From assembly GCF_014230465.1 (NCBI RefSeq), contig NZ_JAAXCY010000003.1, positions 496,001 through 560,000 of the forward strand: 64,000 nt of DNA. The letters run 5' to 3'. The notes beneath the pieces are model-generated. The model was given only the letters and a program-made list of their open reading frames with translations, was not told the DNA's origin and did not search any database. Made by a program: the position numbers and the translations under genes. Shown here piece by piece: positions 24,355 through 34,140 of this stretch; position 1 is the first letter of the stretch, and every line of letters begins with the position of its first letter. This DNA comes from Pseudomonas cremoris. GTDB lineage: Bacteria > Pseudomonadota > Gammaproteobacteria > Pseudomonadales > Pseudomonadaceae.

Positions 24355-25227
24355 ATGAAACGCCTTCCTCCATTGCCTGCGTTGCACACCTTCTGGGTCA
24401 CTGCCCAGTGTTGCAACTTCACCCGCGCCGCCGAGCAATTACACATCACCCAAGGCGCGGTGAGCCGGCAGATTGCCGGGCTGGAAAGCCACCTGGGGTA
24501 CGCGCTGTTCCAGCGTCAGGCACGGGGCTTGAGCCTGACCGAAGAAGGCCGCGAATGGTCGCTGCGCACGCAACAGGTATTCGGCCTGATCGGTGATGCG
24601 GTGGAACAGATCGGCAGTCGCCGCCAGACCCTGCAGCTCAAGGCGTCCACCTGTGTCATGCGCTGGCTGCTGCCACGCTTGATGCAATGGCAAAAGGAGC
24701 GCCCGGACGTGCCGGTGGAACTCACCACCACCGTGGCCTACACCGTGGATTTTCGTCGTGAGCAATTCGACGCGGCAGTCATCTATGCGCCCATCGCTGA
24801 ACAATCGGCCGAAGCGCGGCATTTGTTTGATGAACAACTCACACCGGTTTGTGCTCCGGCGTTGCTCGATGGTTTAGCCAGCCCGGCGGACTTGCAGCAA
24901 CAAGTGCTGCTGCACCCCACGCGGGATGAGCGGGACTGGGCGTTGTGGCTTGCGGCGGCGAATACGCGGCTGGGCAATTTGGCCCAGGGACATCATTTCG
25001 AAACGCTGGACTTGGCCATGACGGTGGCGTCCCAGGGTTCGGGCGTGGCGATTGGCGACAGCGCGTTGATTGGCGAGGATTTGAAAGCGGGGCGGCTGGT
25101 GATGCCGTTTGAACTGCGGGTGCCGACGGGAATGGGGTATTACCTGGTGTATCCGCCGGGGACAGCGCCGTCGGCAGAGCTTGAAGCCTTGATGGATTGG
25201 TTGGTCAGCCAAGCACAAACCTCCTGA
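24355..25227 (+). CDS. LysR-family transcriptional regulator, GcvA-like
   Basis: A 290-residue regulator whose N-terminus KRLPPLPALHTFWVTAQCCN and TRAAEQLHITQGAVSRQIAG is the GcvA/AmpR-type pattern. It is divergent from the decarboxylase gene across a 110-base spacer that holds a small palindrome ACCGGC-TG-GCCGGT (24282-24295). It is the most likely regulator of the decarboxylase/ALDH operon, by position. Confidence 0.92.
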   Translation: MKRLPPLPALHTFWVTAQCCNFTRAAEQLHITQGAVSRQIAGLESHLGYALFQRQARGLSLTEEGREWSLRTQQVFGLIGDAVEQIGSRRQTLQLKASTCVMRWLLPRLMQWQKERPDVPVELTTTVAYTVDFRREQFDAAVIYAPIAEQSAEARHLFDEQLTPVCAPALLDGLASPADLQQQVLLHPTRDERDWALWLAAANTRLGNLAQGHHFETLDLAMTVASQGSGVAIGDSALIGEDLKAGRLVMPFELRVPTGMGYYLVYPPGTAPSAELEALMDWLVSQAQTS

Positions 25228-25240
25228 CCCCAAAGATCCA

Positions 25241-25331
25241 AATGTGGGAGCGGGCTTGCTCGCGAATGCGGTGGATCAGTCAGTAAATCTTTATCTGACA
25301 CACCGCTTTCGCGAGCAAGCCCGCTCCCACA
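25241..25331. repeat. REP doublet (REPIN-like), family A
   Basis: AATGTGGGAGCGGGCTTGCT arm and inverse, with inner GCGGTG/CACCGC and TCAGTCA/TCTGACA pairing. It lies between convergent lysR and NmrA-like genes. Confidence 0.93.
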
Positions 25332-25348
25332 GTTTTTACCGAGTCGTG

Positions 25349-25963
25349 TCAGTAGCCCACGGTGAAGCGCTGGCGCGAGTGCTTTGGCGATTCGACTTCG
25401 TCGATCAGCGCAATGGCGTAATCGGCAAAACTGATCCAGCTGCGACCTTCACTGCTCACCAGCAAATCATCCTGGCCCACACGGAATTTACCGGTGCGCT
25501 CGGTCTCCACAAATTCCGCCGACGGCGACAGGAACGTCCAGTCCAGCTCCTTTTCCTGGCGCAGTGCGTCGAGAAACTCCGCACCCGCAGTGGCTTCAGC
25601 TTTGTATTCGGCAGGGAAGCCGGGGCTATCGATCACGCGACTGCCATCTGGCAGCAACAGCGAGCCGGCACCGCCCACCACCAGCAAGCGTTTCACACCG
25701 GCCTTTTTCACCGGGCCGATCACGGCGCTGGCGGGCAGGGTGGCGAAATGCGCGGCGCTGATCACCACATCGCTGCCGCTGACGGCGTGTTGCAGGGCCT
25801 CGGCATCCAGCGCGTCGGCTTGTTTGACCGTGACGCCAGGGCGTGCGGCGATCTTGTCGGTATTGCGTGCAATAGCCACCACGCTATGCCCACGACGCAG
25901 CGCTTCTTCCAGCAGTTGGCTACCGGCACGGCCGGTGGCACCAATGATTGCAATCTTGCTCAT
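25349..25963 (-). CDS. NAD(P)-binding, NmrA-like atypical SDR
   Basis: A 204-residue Rossmann protein. The cofactor motif GATGRAGS (residues 8-15) replaces the classical SDR motif and matches the NmrA/YwnB-type atypical SDRs. There is no YxxxK pair in the classical place, so it may bind NAD(P) as a sensor or act as a reductase. A strong ribosome binding site (TGGAGAA) precedes the ATG. It is 33 bases downstream of the MBL-fold gene on the same strand and is probably co-transcribed with it. Confidence 0.87.
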   Translation of the reverse strand: MSKIAIIGATGRAGSQLLEEALRRGHSVVAIARNTDKIAARPGVTVKQADALDAEALQHAVSGSDVVISAAHFATLPASAVIGPVKKAGVKRLLVVGGAGSLLLPDGSRVIDSPGFPAEYKAEATAGAEFLDALRQEKELDWTFLSPSAEFVETERTGKFRVGQDDLLVSSEGRSWISFADYAIALIDEVESPKHSRQRFTVGY

Positions 25964-25996
25964 GACGTTCTCCAGTTAGTCAGGGTTTAAAACCAT

Positions 25997-26863
25997 TCAC
26001 CACTTCATTTCGCCCTTGGCGACTTTTGCGCTCAGTTCCAGCGAACTTTCGTCGGCGAGGGTGGGGTAACGCTTTTTCATGGCCGCGATCAGGGCGGCGG
26101 AGTCCTTGGCCTTGGCAGTCTCGATATCAAAGGCTTTGATGTAGTCGGCAGTGAACGCCACGGAGGCCAAGGTTGGCGTGCCCAGGTAATGACCTGGAAC
26201 GACTGTGCGCGGTTTCAATTGCTGGATGCGCTGCAGTGTAGCCAGCCAATCCTTATGGGATTGGGCGCTTTGGGTGTCGGCCATCCACAGGTGGATGTTT
26301 TGCGAGACGACCACGCCACCGACCACGGCCTTGATCGACGGGATCCACACAAACGTGCGATCCGGCTGCGGGCCGTCCAGGCCGATCACGTCCAACTGCT
26401 GGCCTTCCAGAGTCAGGCTGTGACCTTCGAGCACGTCGGGCACGATGGTTTTGGCGGGCTTGTCGGCGCCCATTTTCGGGCCCCAGAACTCCAGTTTGCC
26501 GGCCACGGTTGCTTTGATGTGATCGACCACCGGTTGCGGTGCCAGCACCTTTGCATCGGGGAAGGCGGCGGTCAGGGTGTCGAGGCCGAAGTAGTAGTCC
26601 GGGTCGCCGTGGCTGATGTAGATGGTGGTGAGGTGCTTGCCGCTGGTGCGGATCTTCTGGACCAGTTGCTCGGCTTGACCCTTGCCGAATTGTGCATCCA
26701 CCAGGATCGCGTCCTTGGCGCCGCTGACCAGCACCGAGCTGACCGGGAAAATCGCGGCATCGCCTGGGTTGTAGACGTCCAGTTTCAGGTCGGCCGCTGC
26801 CGCATGGGCGGCGAAGGCCAGGGCGGCGGTCGCCAGGGTCAAGCGCTTGAAAGTCGAAAACAT
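25997..26863 (-). CDS. Secreted metallo-beta-lactamase-fold protein with altered metal site
   Basis: A 288-residue protein with a signal peptide (MFSTFKRLTLATAALAFAAH, cleavage after AAAA near residue 24). The MBL fold is indicated by AILVDAQFG and by YISHGDPDYYFG where the HxHxDH metal motif should be. Here it reads H85-G-D87-P-D89-Y90, so two of the usual histidines are replaced. A later VVPGHYLG keeps the second-site histidine. ATG at 26863 has AGGAG upstream. Probably periplasmic hydrolase or binding protein. It is divergent from a LysR gene with a perfect palindrome between them. Confidence 0.83.
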   Translation of the reverse strand: MFSTFKRLTLATAALAFAAHAAAADLKLDVYNPGDAAIFPVSSVLVSGAKDAILVDAQFGKGQAEQLVQKIRTSGKHLTTIYISHGDPDYYFGLDTLTAAFPDAKVLAPQPVVDHIKATVAGKLEFWGPKMGADKPAKTIVPDVLEGHSLTLEGQQLDVIGLDGPQPDRTFVWIPSIKAVVGGVVVSQNIHLWMADTQSAQSHKDWLATLQRIQQLKPRTVVPGHYLGTPTLASVAFTADYIKAFDIETAKAKDSAALIAAMKKRYPTLADESSLELSAKVAKGEMKW

Positions 26864-26900
26864 GGGGCAGCTCCTGCCATCGCTAAGGGATGTACAGAGC

Positions 26901-26923
26901 TTAGTTGCACCAAACGCAACTAA
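26901..26923. promoter_or_regulatory. LysR-type operator: perfect 8-bp inverted repeat
   Basis: TTAGTTGC and GCAACTAA arms with a 7-base centre lie midway between the divergent MBL-fold and lysR genes. The symmetry, AT-flanked arms and spacing fit a LysR recognition site; the binding is inferred. Confidence 0.72.
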
Positions 26924-26968
26924 AAATGCGATGCTGGGACATAGTTTGTTTCTAAAATCGGGCAAATC

Positions 26969-27874
26969 ATGGACCGTCTTCAAGCAATGCGTGTGTTTGT
27001 TACCGTGGTAGACCTGGGCAGCCAGTCTGCCGCTGCCGACCATTTGGACCTGTCGCGCCCGGTGGTGTCGCGCTATCTGGCCGAGCTGGAAGACTGGGTC
27101 GGTGCACGTTTGCTGCACCGCACCACACGCAAGCTCAGCCTCACCGCCGCCGGTGGCGAAACCCTGCCGCGCTGCCGGCAGATGCTAGAGCTGTGCTGCG
27201 ACATGCAGGCCGCCGTCAGCGAGCCGGATGACGCACCGCGTGGCCTGTTGCGCCTGAGTGTCAGCACCTCGTTCGGCCAGGCGCAATTGGCCGAGGCCAT
27301 CGCCGAATACGTCAAGCGCTACCCGCTGGTGACGGTTGACCTGCAAATGCTCGATCGCACGGTGAACCTGGTGGATGAGCGCATCGACCTGGCCATCCGC
27401 ACCAGCAGCGACCTGGACCCTAACCTTATTGCCCGGCGCCTGACCGTCTGTCGCTCCGTGGTGTGTGCTACCCCGGCCTACCTGCTGGAGCATGCGGCGC
27501 CCCAGACAGTCGACGACTTGGCTCGGCACAACTGCCTGACCCACTCCTACTTTGGCAAGAGCTTGTGGCATTTCGAAGAACACGGTGAACACGTGTCGGT
27601 GCCCGTGCACGGCAACATCACGGCCAACGAGGCCAGTACCTTATTGCGCGTGACCCTGGCCGGGGCGGGGGTGTCGATGCTGCCCAGCTACCAGGCCGGC
27701 GATTACATCCGCCGTGGCGAACTGGTGCGCCTGTTGCCTCACGCAGAGCCTCGGCAGATGAACATCTACGCGGTGTATGCCTCGCGCAAGCACATGCCGT
27801 CGGCACTGCGCAGCCTGCTGGATTTTTTGGTGCTGCGGTTTCCGGAGGAGCCTGTGTGGGACGTCGGTCTTTGA
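26969..27874 (+). CDS. LysR-family transcriptional regulator
   Basis: A 301-residue regulator of the common CrgA/YafC-type branch. The N-terminus is MDRLQAMRVFVTVVDLGSQS with helix-turn-helix AADHLDLSRPVVSRYLAELE, and the effector domain contains VDLQMLDRTVNLVDERIDLA. It is divergent from the MBL-fold/NmrA operon and presumably controls it through the palindrome at 26901-26923. Confidence 0.92.
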   Translation: MDRLQAMRVFVTVVDLGSQSAAADHLDLSRPVVSRYLAELEDWVGARLLHRTTRKLSLTAAGGETLPRCRQMLELCCDMQAAVSEPDDAPRGLLRLSVSTSFGQAQLAEAIAEYVKRYPLVTVDLQMLDRTVNLVDERIDLAIRTSSDLDPNLIARRLTVCRSVVCATPAYLLEHAAPQTVDDLARHNCLTHSYFGKSLWHFEEHGEHVSVPVHGNITANEASTLLRVTLAGAGVSMLPSYQAGDYIRRGELVRLLPHAEPRQMNIYAVYASRKHMPSALRSLLDFLVLRFPEEPVWDVGL

Positions 27875-27974
27875 GCCGACATAAAGCGGTTGAATGTCGT
27901 CCGATAATGGCAACTCGCCGGGTCTGACCTATGCTTTAAACAGCACTGTTTAGATCCGTGCTGAGGTCTGTGCC

Positions 27975-28154
27975 ATGACTCTAAAAATTAGAAAGTACCT
28001 GAAGATTTTCATCCTGAGCGCCTTGGCGACTGCGCTTTACGGCACTGCCGCCTACCGTGTCGAACAGACGCGTCTGCAGCCGACGGCGTTCGCGATCAGC
28101 TGCCATCAGGACCAATGCGTTCCCCGTACCGGCAGCTTCAGCGCACTCAGGTAG
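27975..28154 (+). CDS. Small single-helix membrane protein, 59 aa
   Basis: ATG at 27975 follows GAGG 8 bases upstream; the frame ends with TAG at 28152. Residues 9-27 form one hydrophobic helix (LKIFILSALATALYGTAAY) after a basic start (MTLKIRKY), so a membrane-anchored or secreted product with a short tail holding two cysteines (SCHQDQCVP) is likely. Its 3' end overlaps the convergent pobR gene by 8 bases. No family recognised; expression is not certain. Confidence 0.5.
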   Translation: MTLKIRKYLKIFILSALATALYGTAAYRVEQTRLQPTAFAISCHQDQCVPRTGSFSALR

Positions 28155-29025
28155 CCGACTGTTCGGCCTTGAGTTGCTCACGAAACGCCTTGGGCGAGAA
28201 CCCGACCCGTCGACGAAACAGACGGGAGAAGTTGGTCGGGTCGGAAAAACCCAATACCTCTGACATCTCATTGATGGTCATGCCTGTGTAGGTCAGCAGG
28301 CGCTTGGCTTCCAGCAACTGGCGGTCATGCATGATCTGCAAGGCAGGCTGCCCGCCCAGTTCCCGACATGTCCCGTTCAGGTGTGAGACCGAGATACCCA
28401 GCTTATGGGCCAAATCCTCAATCTTCGGGTGTTCGCGGTAGTGCTGTTCCACAAGCTGGGTGAAACGTCGGAAATACTCGCGGCCTCGGGGGGCGCGTGG
28501 ATGGCGACGCTGGATGGCCTGGCGGCTGATCCACACCAACAGCACGCTGACCAGCGCGTGCATCATCATGTCTCGTGCCGGTTGCTCATCGGCGTATTCG
28601 GCCTGCAAGCGGGCGAACTGGCTGTTGAGGTAGTCACTGTCTTTGCCCGCCGGGTAACTGCCGAGTGCCTGCAAGCCGTCCACGGTCGAACCCAGCTGCG
28701 CCTGCAAGTGGTTGACCAGCGGTGCCGACAAGGTCACCACATAACCCTCAACGTCTTCGGAAAACCGGAAACCATGCACGCATAGCGGCGGCAATACCTG
28801 CAGCGTCGCCTCGTGCAGTGTGGTGCGCTGACCTTCGATTTCCAACTGTGCCTGGCCTTTGTACACGAACAGCAACTGGCACAGATCCGCGTGCCGGTGG
28901 GGTTGGATTTCCCACTGGTATTCCCGACTCCGTCGGGAAATGGTTTCACAGTGCAACAAATCGGGGGTGGGCCATTGCTGGTTTTCCCCGTAAAGCTTGA
29001 AGACCGGAATCGCGGTTTTGGTCAT
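28147..29025 (-). CDS. pobR: AraC-family activator of 4-hydroxybenzoate catabolism
   Basis: A 292-residue regulator. The N-terminal cupin region (about residues 20-110, including HRHADLCQLLFVYKG) senses the effector, and the C-terminal pair of helix-turn-helix motifs is clear (KIEDLAHKLGISVSHLNGTC and INEMSEVLGFSDPTNFSRLF). It is divergent from pobA, the arrangement of the AraC-type PobR/PobC activator in pseudomonads. ATG at 29025 is preferred over an upstream in-frame start at 29076 because it lies immediately before the conserved sequence and leaves a normal-length promoter region. Confidence 0.82.
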   Translation of the reverse strand: MTKTAIPVFKLYGENQQWPTPDLLHCETISRRSREYQWEIQPHRHADLCQLLFVYKGQAQLEIEGQRTTLHEATLQVLPPLCVHGFRFSEDVEGYVVTLSAPLVNHLQAQLGSTVDGLQALGSYPAGKDSDYLNSQFARLQAEYADEQPARDMMMHALVSVLLVWISRQAIQRRHPRAPRGREYFRRFTQLVEQHYREHPKIEDLAHKLGISVSHLNGTCRELGGQPALQIMHDRQLLEAKRLLTYTGMTINEMSEVLGFSDPTNFSRLFRRRVGFSPKAFREQLKAEQSAT

Positions 29026-29129
29026 GGTTTCAATCCGATACTCAGAGAGTGGTGCGGTAATCGCCCCAATTGGCAAAAAGCGCAGGCTTTGTCTCAGTTT
29101 TCACCTTCTTATGCCGGCCACTCAAGTGA

Positions 29130-30398
<1,269 letters not shown>

Positions 30399-30464
30399 CC
30401 TGCTATCGTATCGAGCATTCCCGCGGGCCATCTGTACCTGCGGGCCCCGCTCGAAGGTTTTATC

Positions 30465-31997
30465 GTGAATCAGCCCGAACATCATCTGCCCAAGTCTCCC
30501 GCTCCACCGGTCCCTGCTGTGCGCAGCATCCTCGCTGCGCTGATGCTGGCCATCTTCCTCGGCGCCCTGGACCAGACCATCGTCGCGGTGTCCATGCCGG
30601 CCATTTCCGCCCAGTTCCATGACGTCAACCTGCTGGCCTGGGTGATCTCTGGCTACATGGTGGCGATGACCGTGGCGGTGCCGATCTACGGCAAGCTCGG
30701 TGACCTGTACGGGCGTCGGCCCATGATGCTGATCGGCATGGGGCTGTTCACCGTGGCGTCGTTGTTCTGCGGTATGGCGCAAAGCATGGAGCAACTGGTG
30801 CTGGCGCGGGTGCTCCAGGGCGTTGGTGCGGGCGGGATGATCTCGGTCAGCCAGGCGATCATCGGCGACATCATCCCACCTCGTGAACGCGGGCGTTACC
30901 AGGGTTATTTCAGCGGCATGTACGCACTGGCCAGTGTGGCCGGGCCGGTGCTCGGCGGTTATATGACCGAGTACCTGTCGTGGCGCTGGGTGTTCCTGAT
31001 CAACTTGCCCCTGGGCGCTGGCGCCTGGTACGTGGCCCACCGCACGCTGGTGGGGCTGCCGGTGCCGCAGCGCAAGCCGGTGATCGATTACCTCGGCACG
31101 GTGTTGATGATTATCGGCCTGACTGCCTTGCTGTTGGGCATCACTGAAATTGGCCAGGGGCATCATTGGCGTGATGATCAAGTGCTGGGCCTTCTGGCCT
31201 GTGGGCTGGTGGCATTGGCGCTGTTTGTCTGGCACGAACGCCGCGCACGTGAGCCTTTGTTGCCGATGCATCTGTTTGCCAACCGCAGTGCGGTGCTGTG
31301 CTGGTGCACGGTGTTTTTCACCAGTTTCCAGGCGATTTCCCTGACGGTACTGATGCCTCTGCGGTATCAGACAGTTACCGGCGGCGGTGCTGACAGTGCC
31401 GCCTTGCACCTGCTGCCCTTGGCCATTGGGTTGCCGATTGGGGCGTATTCGGCTGGGCGCATGACGTCGGTGACAGGACGCTATAAACCGATGATCCTCA
31501 GCGGTGCCCTGTTGAGCCCGCTGGCGATCCTGGGCATGGCGTTCAGTGCACCCCAGGCGGTGCTGCTGACCGGCGTGTTCATGCTGCTCTGCGGGATCGC
31601 CGCAGGTCTGCAATTTCCTACGTCACTGGTGGGCTCGCAAAACTCGGTGGAACAACGCGACATCGGCGTGGCCACCAGCACCACCAATCTGTTTCGCTCC
31701 CTCGGTGGGGCGGTGGGCGTCGCGTGCATGTCGGCGTTGCTGTTGGCGCTGTTGCAGGATTCGAGTTTCTCGCACCTGGCCAGCGGCGCACTGGTAGGCG
31801 AGGGCGGTTCCGGCAATGTGCTGCTCGATGGCCTCAACGCTGCGCCTGGCCCGGCGAAGGATGCGCTGCGGGGGGAGTTGGCGGTGACGTTCCGGCATTT
31901 GTTGATGGTGAGTGCGGCGGTGTCGCTGCTGGGGTTGGCGGCGGCCATTGCGATGCCGAACCGGGTGTTGCGTGGGCGCGAAGATAAGGCACGCTGA
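30465..31997 (+). CDS. MFS multidrug exporter, DHA2 (EmrB/QacA) family, 14 TM
   Basis: A 510-residue transporter starting with GTG at 30465 (GAAGG ribosome binding site 8 bases before). Motif 1 is FLGALDQTIVAVSMPAISAQ, motif A GKLGDLYGRRPM, and motif C-like GPVLGGYMTEYLSWRW are all present, with about 14 helices. It acts as a proton-driven exporter at the inner membrane. It follows pobA by 66 bases; a link to aromatic acid efflux is possible but not shown. Confidence 0.88.
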   Translation: MNQPEHHLPKSPAPPVPAVRSILAALMLAIFLGALDQTIVAVSMPAISAQFHDVNLLAWVISGYMVAMTVAVPIYGKLGDLYGRRPMMLIGMGLFTVASLFCGMAQSMEQLVLARVLQGVGAGGMISVSQAIIGDIIPPRERGRYQGYFSGMYALASVAGPVLGGYMTEYLSWRWVFLINLPLGAGAWYVAHRTLVGLPVPQRKPVIDYLGTVLMIIGLTALLLGITEIGQGHHWRDDQVLGLLACGLVALALFVWHERRAREPLLPMHLFANRSAVLCWCTVFFTSFQAISLTVLMPLRYQTVTGGGADSAALHLLPLAIGLPIGAYSAGRMTSVTGRYKPMILSGALLSPLAILGMAFSAPQAVLLTGVFMLLCGIAAGLQFPTSLVGSQNSVEQRDIGVATSTTNLFRSLGGAVGVACMSALLLALLQDSSFSHLASGALVGEGGSGNVLLDGLNAAPGPAKDALRGELAVTFRHLLMVSAAVSLLGLAAAIAMPNRVLRGREDKAR

Positions 31998-32016
31998 CTG
32001 ACACGCTAGAGATCCC

Positions 32017-32110
32017 AATGTGGGAGCGGGCTTGCTCGCGAAAGCGCTGTGTCAACCACTGATGATTTGACTGAATCACCGCATTCGCGAGCAAGCCCGC
32101 TCCCACATTT
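32017..32110. repeat. REP doublet (REPIN-like), family A
   Basis: AATGTGGGAGCGGGCTTGCT arm and inverse arm ending CCCACATTT. It lies between the convergent MFS and Cache-protein genes. Confidence 0.93.
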
Positions 32111-32130
32111 TTACCCGTATTCCTTCAGTT

Positions 32131-32970
32131 TCAGGGGCTGTAGTAACCGACCGCAACCATGAAGTGCCCGGCCTTGCGCACGTACGCATGCTTGTTCTCG
32201 ACCTTGTCGGTCACCGGGTTCTTCCAGCGGTACTTGTACTCACCCTGGTCCTGCTCGGCCATCAGCTTGAGAATCGGCTCACCCACCGGCTTGCCATCCG
32301 GGTCCTTGATCTTGCTGAAGTCGGTGTTGATCAACCGCAGGTTGGTGCCATGGGCCACGTAGCGCTGGGTGTCGAGATCTACCACAAACACATACAGGTC
32401 ATCCTGCAGGAAGCCCCCCTGCAATGAGTTGATCGCCTTGAGCGTGCCCGCCTCATCCTTGAGCAGCGCATCCGCCGCTTTATTGCGCAGCGCTCGCGCT
32501 TGTTCCGGGGTGGCCCGGGGCAGGTAGTAACCCACCGCGAGGATGCGTTCGCCGACGCGCTGATAAAACACGTGCTTGCGCTCGACCTTGCCGTCGTTCC
32601 AGTTTTGCCAGCGGTAGTCGGCTTGCTGGATGCCCTGGCCTTGCGGCACCTTGAGTGCGTCCTTGAACGACTGGCGCAGGTCCGGTCCCAGCACTTCGCT
32701 GACATCGCGACCGATCAACGCCGAGGAAGGCCCACCGCTGGCGAGCAGCACGCCCTGGGTATCGACCACGAACACGTAACGATCATGGTCGACAAACTCG
32801 CCTTGGCGGCTGAACGCGGCGAACGCCTTGTCGCCATTGCTCTGGTAGTAGGCCAAGGCTTTTTCCAGCAAAGCCTTGGCCGCCGTGGCGTCCTCTTCCT
32901 GCGTACTGGCTGCGTGCACCTGGCTGAAACACAACAGCAGCAGCCAGGTGATTCGGAGCATTCCCTTCAT
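32131..32970 (-). CDS. Periplasmic protein with two tandem Cache domains
   Basis: A 279-residue protein with a signal peptide (MKGMLRITWLLLLCFSQVHA). Two similar modules follow, each with the DRYVFVVDTQG/DLYVFVVDLDT core and ending in YYxP after an FMVAVGYY/ILAVGYYLP strand: about residues 30-155 and 165-279. Cache_2 modules sense small ligands, but here no kinase, cyclase or chemotaxis domain is attached, so it may be a free binding protein. ATG at 32970 has GAGGGA upstream. It is followed on the opposite side by a convergent MFS gene and preceded by the PheC-like gene, same strand. Confidence 0.83.
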   Translation of the reverse strand: MKGMLRITWLLLLCFSQVHAASTQEEDATAAKALLEKALAYYQSNGDKAFAAFSRQGEFVDHDRYVFVVDTQGVLLASGGPSSALIGRDVSEVLGPDLRQSFKDALKVPQGQGIQQADYRWQNWNDGKVERKHVFYQRVGERILAVGYYLPRATPEQARALRNKAADALLKDEAGTLKAINSLQGGFLQDDLYVFVVDLDTQRYVAHGTNLRLINTDFSKIKDPDGKPVGEPILKLMAEQDQGEYKYRWKNPVTDKVENKHAYVRKAGHFMVAVGYYSP

Positions 32971-33020
32971 GGTCCGTCCCTCGTTCTTGTTGGTGTGCCA
33001 AGAGCGTAGACGGCTGTGGC

Positions 33021-33794
33021 TCAGGGCGCCGCCAACCATTGATTGACGATGCCGGTGTAAACACCGGTGGCCACGCTCAGGTGCAACCACTGGTCGACGT
33101 AGCTTTTCCACGCCACATCATCGCGAGGCAGCAGGAACGCTTTTTCGCTGTACTGCATCTGCTGCTCAGGGTTGACCGCGCACAGCCCAGGCTTGAGCTT
33201 CTGCTGGTAACGCGCTTCGCTGGCGTCGGTGATCATCACGTCGGCCTTGCCCGCCAGCAGTTCGTCAAAGATGGTCACGTTGTCATGCAGGCGGATTTGC
33301 GCCTGGCCCAAGTGGGCGCGGGCAAACACTTCGTTGGTACCGCCCGCCGGTTCGATCACGCGCACCTGGGGCTGGTTGATCTGCTCCACGGTCTGATAGC
33401 GCTTCACATCGGCGCAGCGCACCAGTGGGATCTTGCCGTCGACGCCGAGGGACTGGCTGAAAAAGGCTTTTTTTTGGCGTTCCAGCGACACCGAAATACC
33501 GCCCACGGCGATGTCGCAGCGTTGGGCCAGGAAGTCCGGCATCAGGGTTTTCCACGTGGTAGGCACCCATTGGATCTTCGCGTTGAGGCTTTTGGCCAAG
33601 GACTCGGCCATGGCGATGTCGATCCCCTCATAACTGCCATCGGCCTTTAAACCGGAGTAAGGCTTGTAGTCGCCGGTGGTGCAGACGGTGAGGGTGCCGC
33701 GCTGCAACACCTCGTCGAGGCGCGAAGGGGCGGCGTCGGCCAGGGCATTGGTGGCCAGGCTTGCCAGTACACAGAGGGCTAAAGGCGCTTTCAT
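33021..33794 (-). CDS. Periplasmic cyclohexadienyl dehydratase-like protein (PheC / SBP_bac_3 fold)
   Basis: A 257-residue protein with a signal peptide (MKAPLALCVLASLATNALAD). The fold is that of amino-acid-binding proteins, but the sequence tracks Pseudomonas PheC throughout: TTGDYKPYS (40-48), DIAVGGISVSLERQKKAFFS, EPAGGTNEVFA and TDASEARYQ. K121 (in DGK) and E193 (in SEAR) fall at the places of the catalytic lysine and glutamate of the P. aeruginosa enzyme. It could thus make phenylpyruvate or phenylalanine from prephenate or arogenate in the periplasm. It could still be a plain binding protein. Confidence 0.75.
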   Translation of the reverse strand: MKAPLALCVLASLATNALADAAPSRLDEVLQRGTLTVCTTGDYKPYSGLKADGSYEGIDIAMAESLAKSLNAKIQWVPTTWKTLMPDFLAQRCDIAVGGISVSLERQKKAFFSQSLGVDGKIPLVRCADVKRYQTVEQINQPQVRVIEPAGGTNEVFARAHLGQAQIRLHDNVTIFDELLAGKADVMITDASEARYQQKLKPGLCAVNPEQQMQYSEKAFLLPRDDVAWKSYVDQWLHLSVATGVYTGIVNQWLAAP

Positions 33795-34140
33795 GCGGTC
33801 GGGTCCTTGGGGGCATGGTCGAGGGCGGTCATTATTTCCAGCTGCGCAAGCGAGTGGCAAGGTATGTCGAATGTTTAGCCGTATTGCAACCAAACTCCGT
33901 CAACCCTGAATTTACCCACCTATCCAGGCGTGTGACGCTGGCAGGCATCTACCTCAGTGTGATCCCCGTATGGACGGCTCCCCCGACACTCATCCCGCGA
34001 CACTGCCGTCCGCACTTGCGTTCTGGGCCTTGTTCCACTGCCGACACGCCCGCCCACCAGATACCTCTCTCCTACGTTGATCCACCCCCTGGATGACGCG
34101 CATCTGCGCGCCTGCCCGACTCACACGTATGAGAATTCCC
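33795..34140. other. 346-base divergent intergenic region
   Basis: It separates the divergent pheC-like and glutamine-synthetase-like genes and must hold both promoters. I see no coding signal. A small GCGC-rich hairpin is visible around 34095-34112 (ACGCGCATCTGCGCGC). Promoter boxes cannot be assigned with confidence. Confidence 0.5.
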
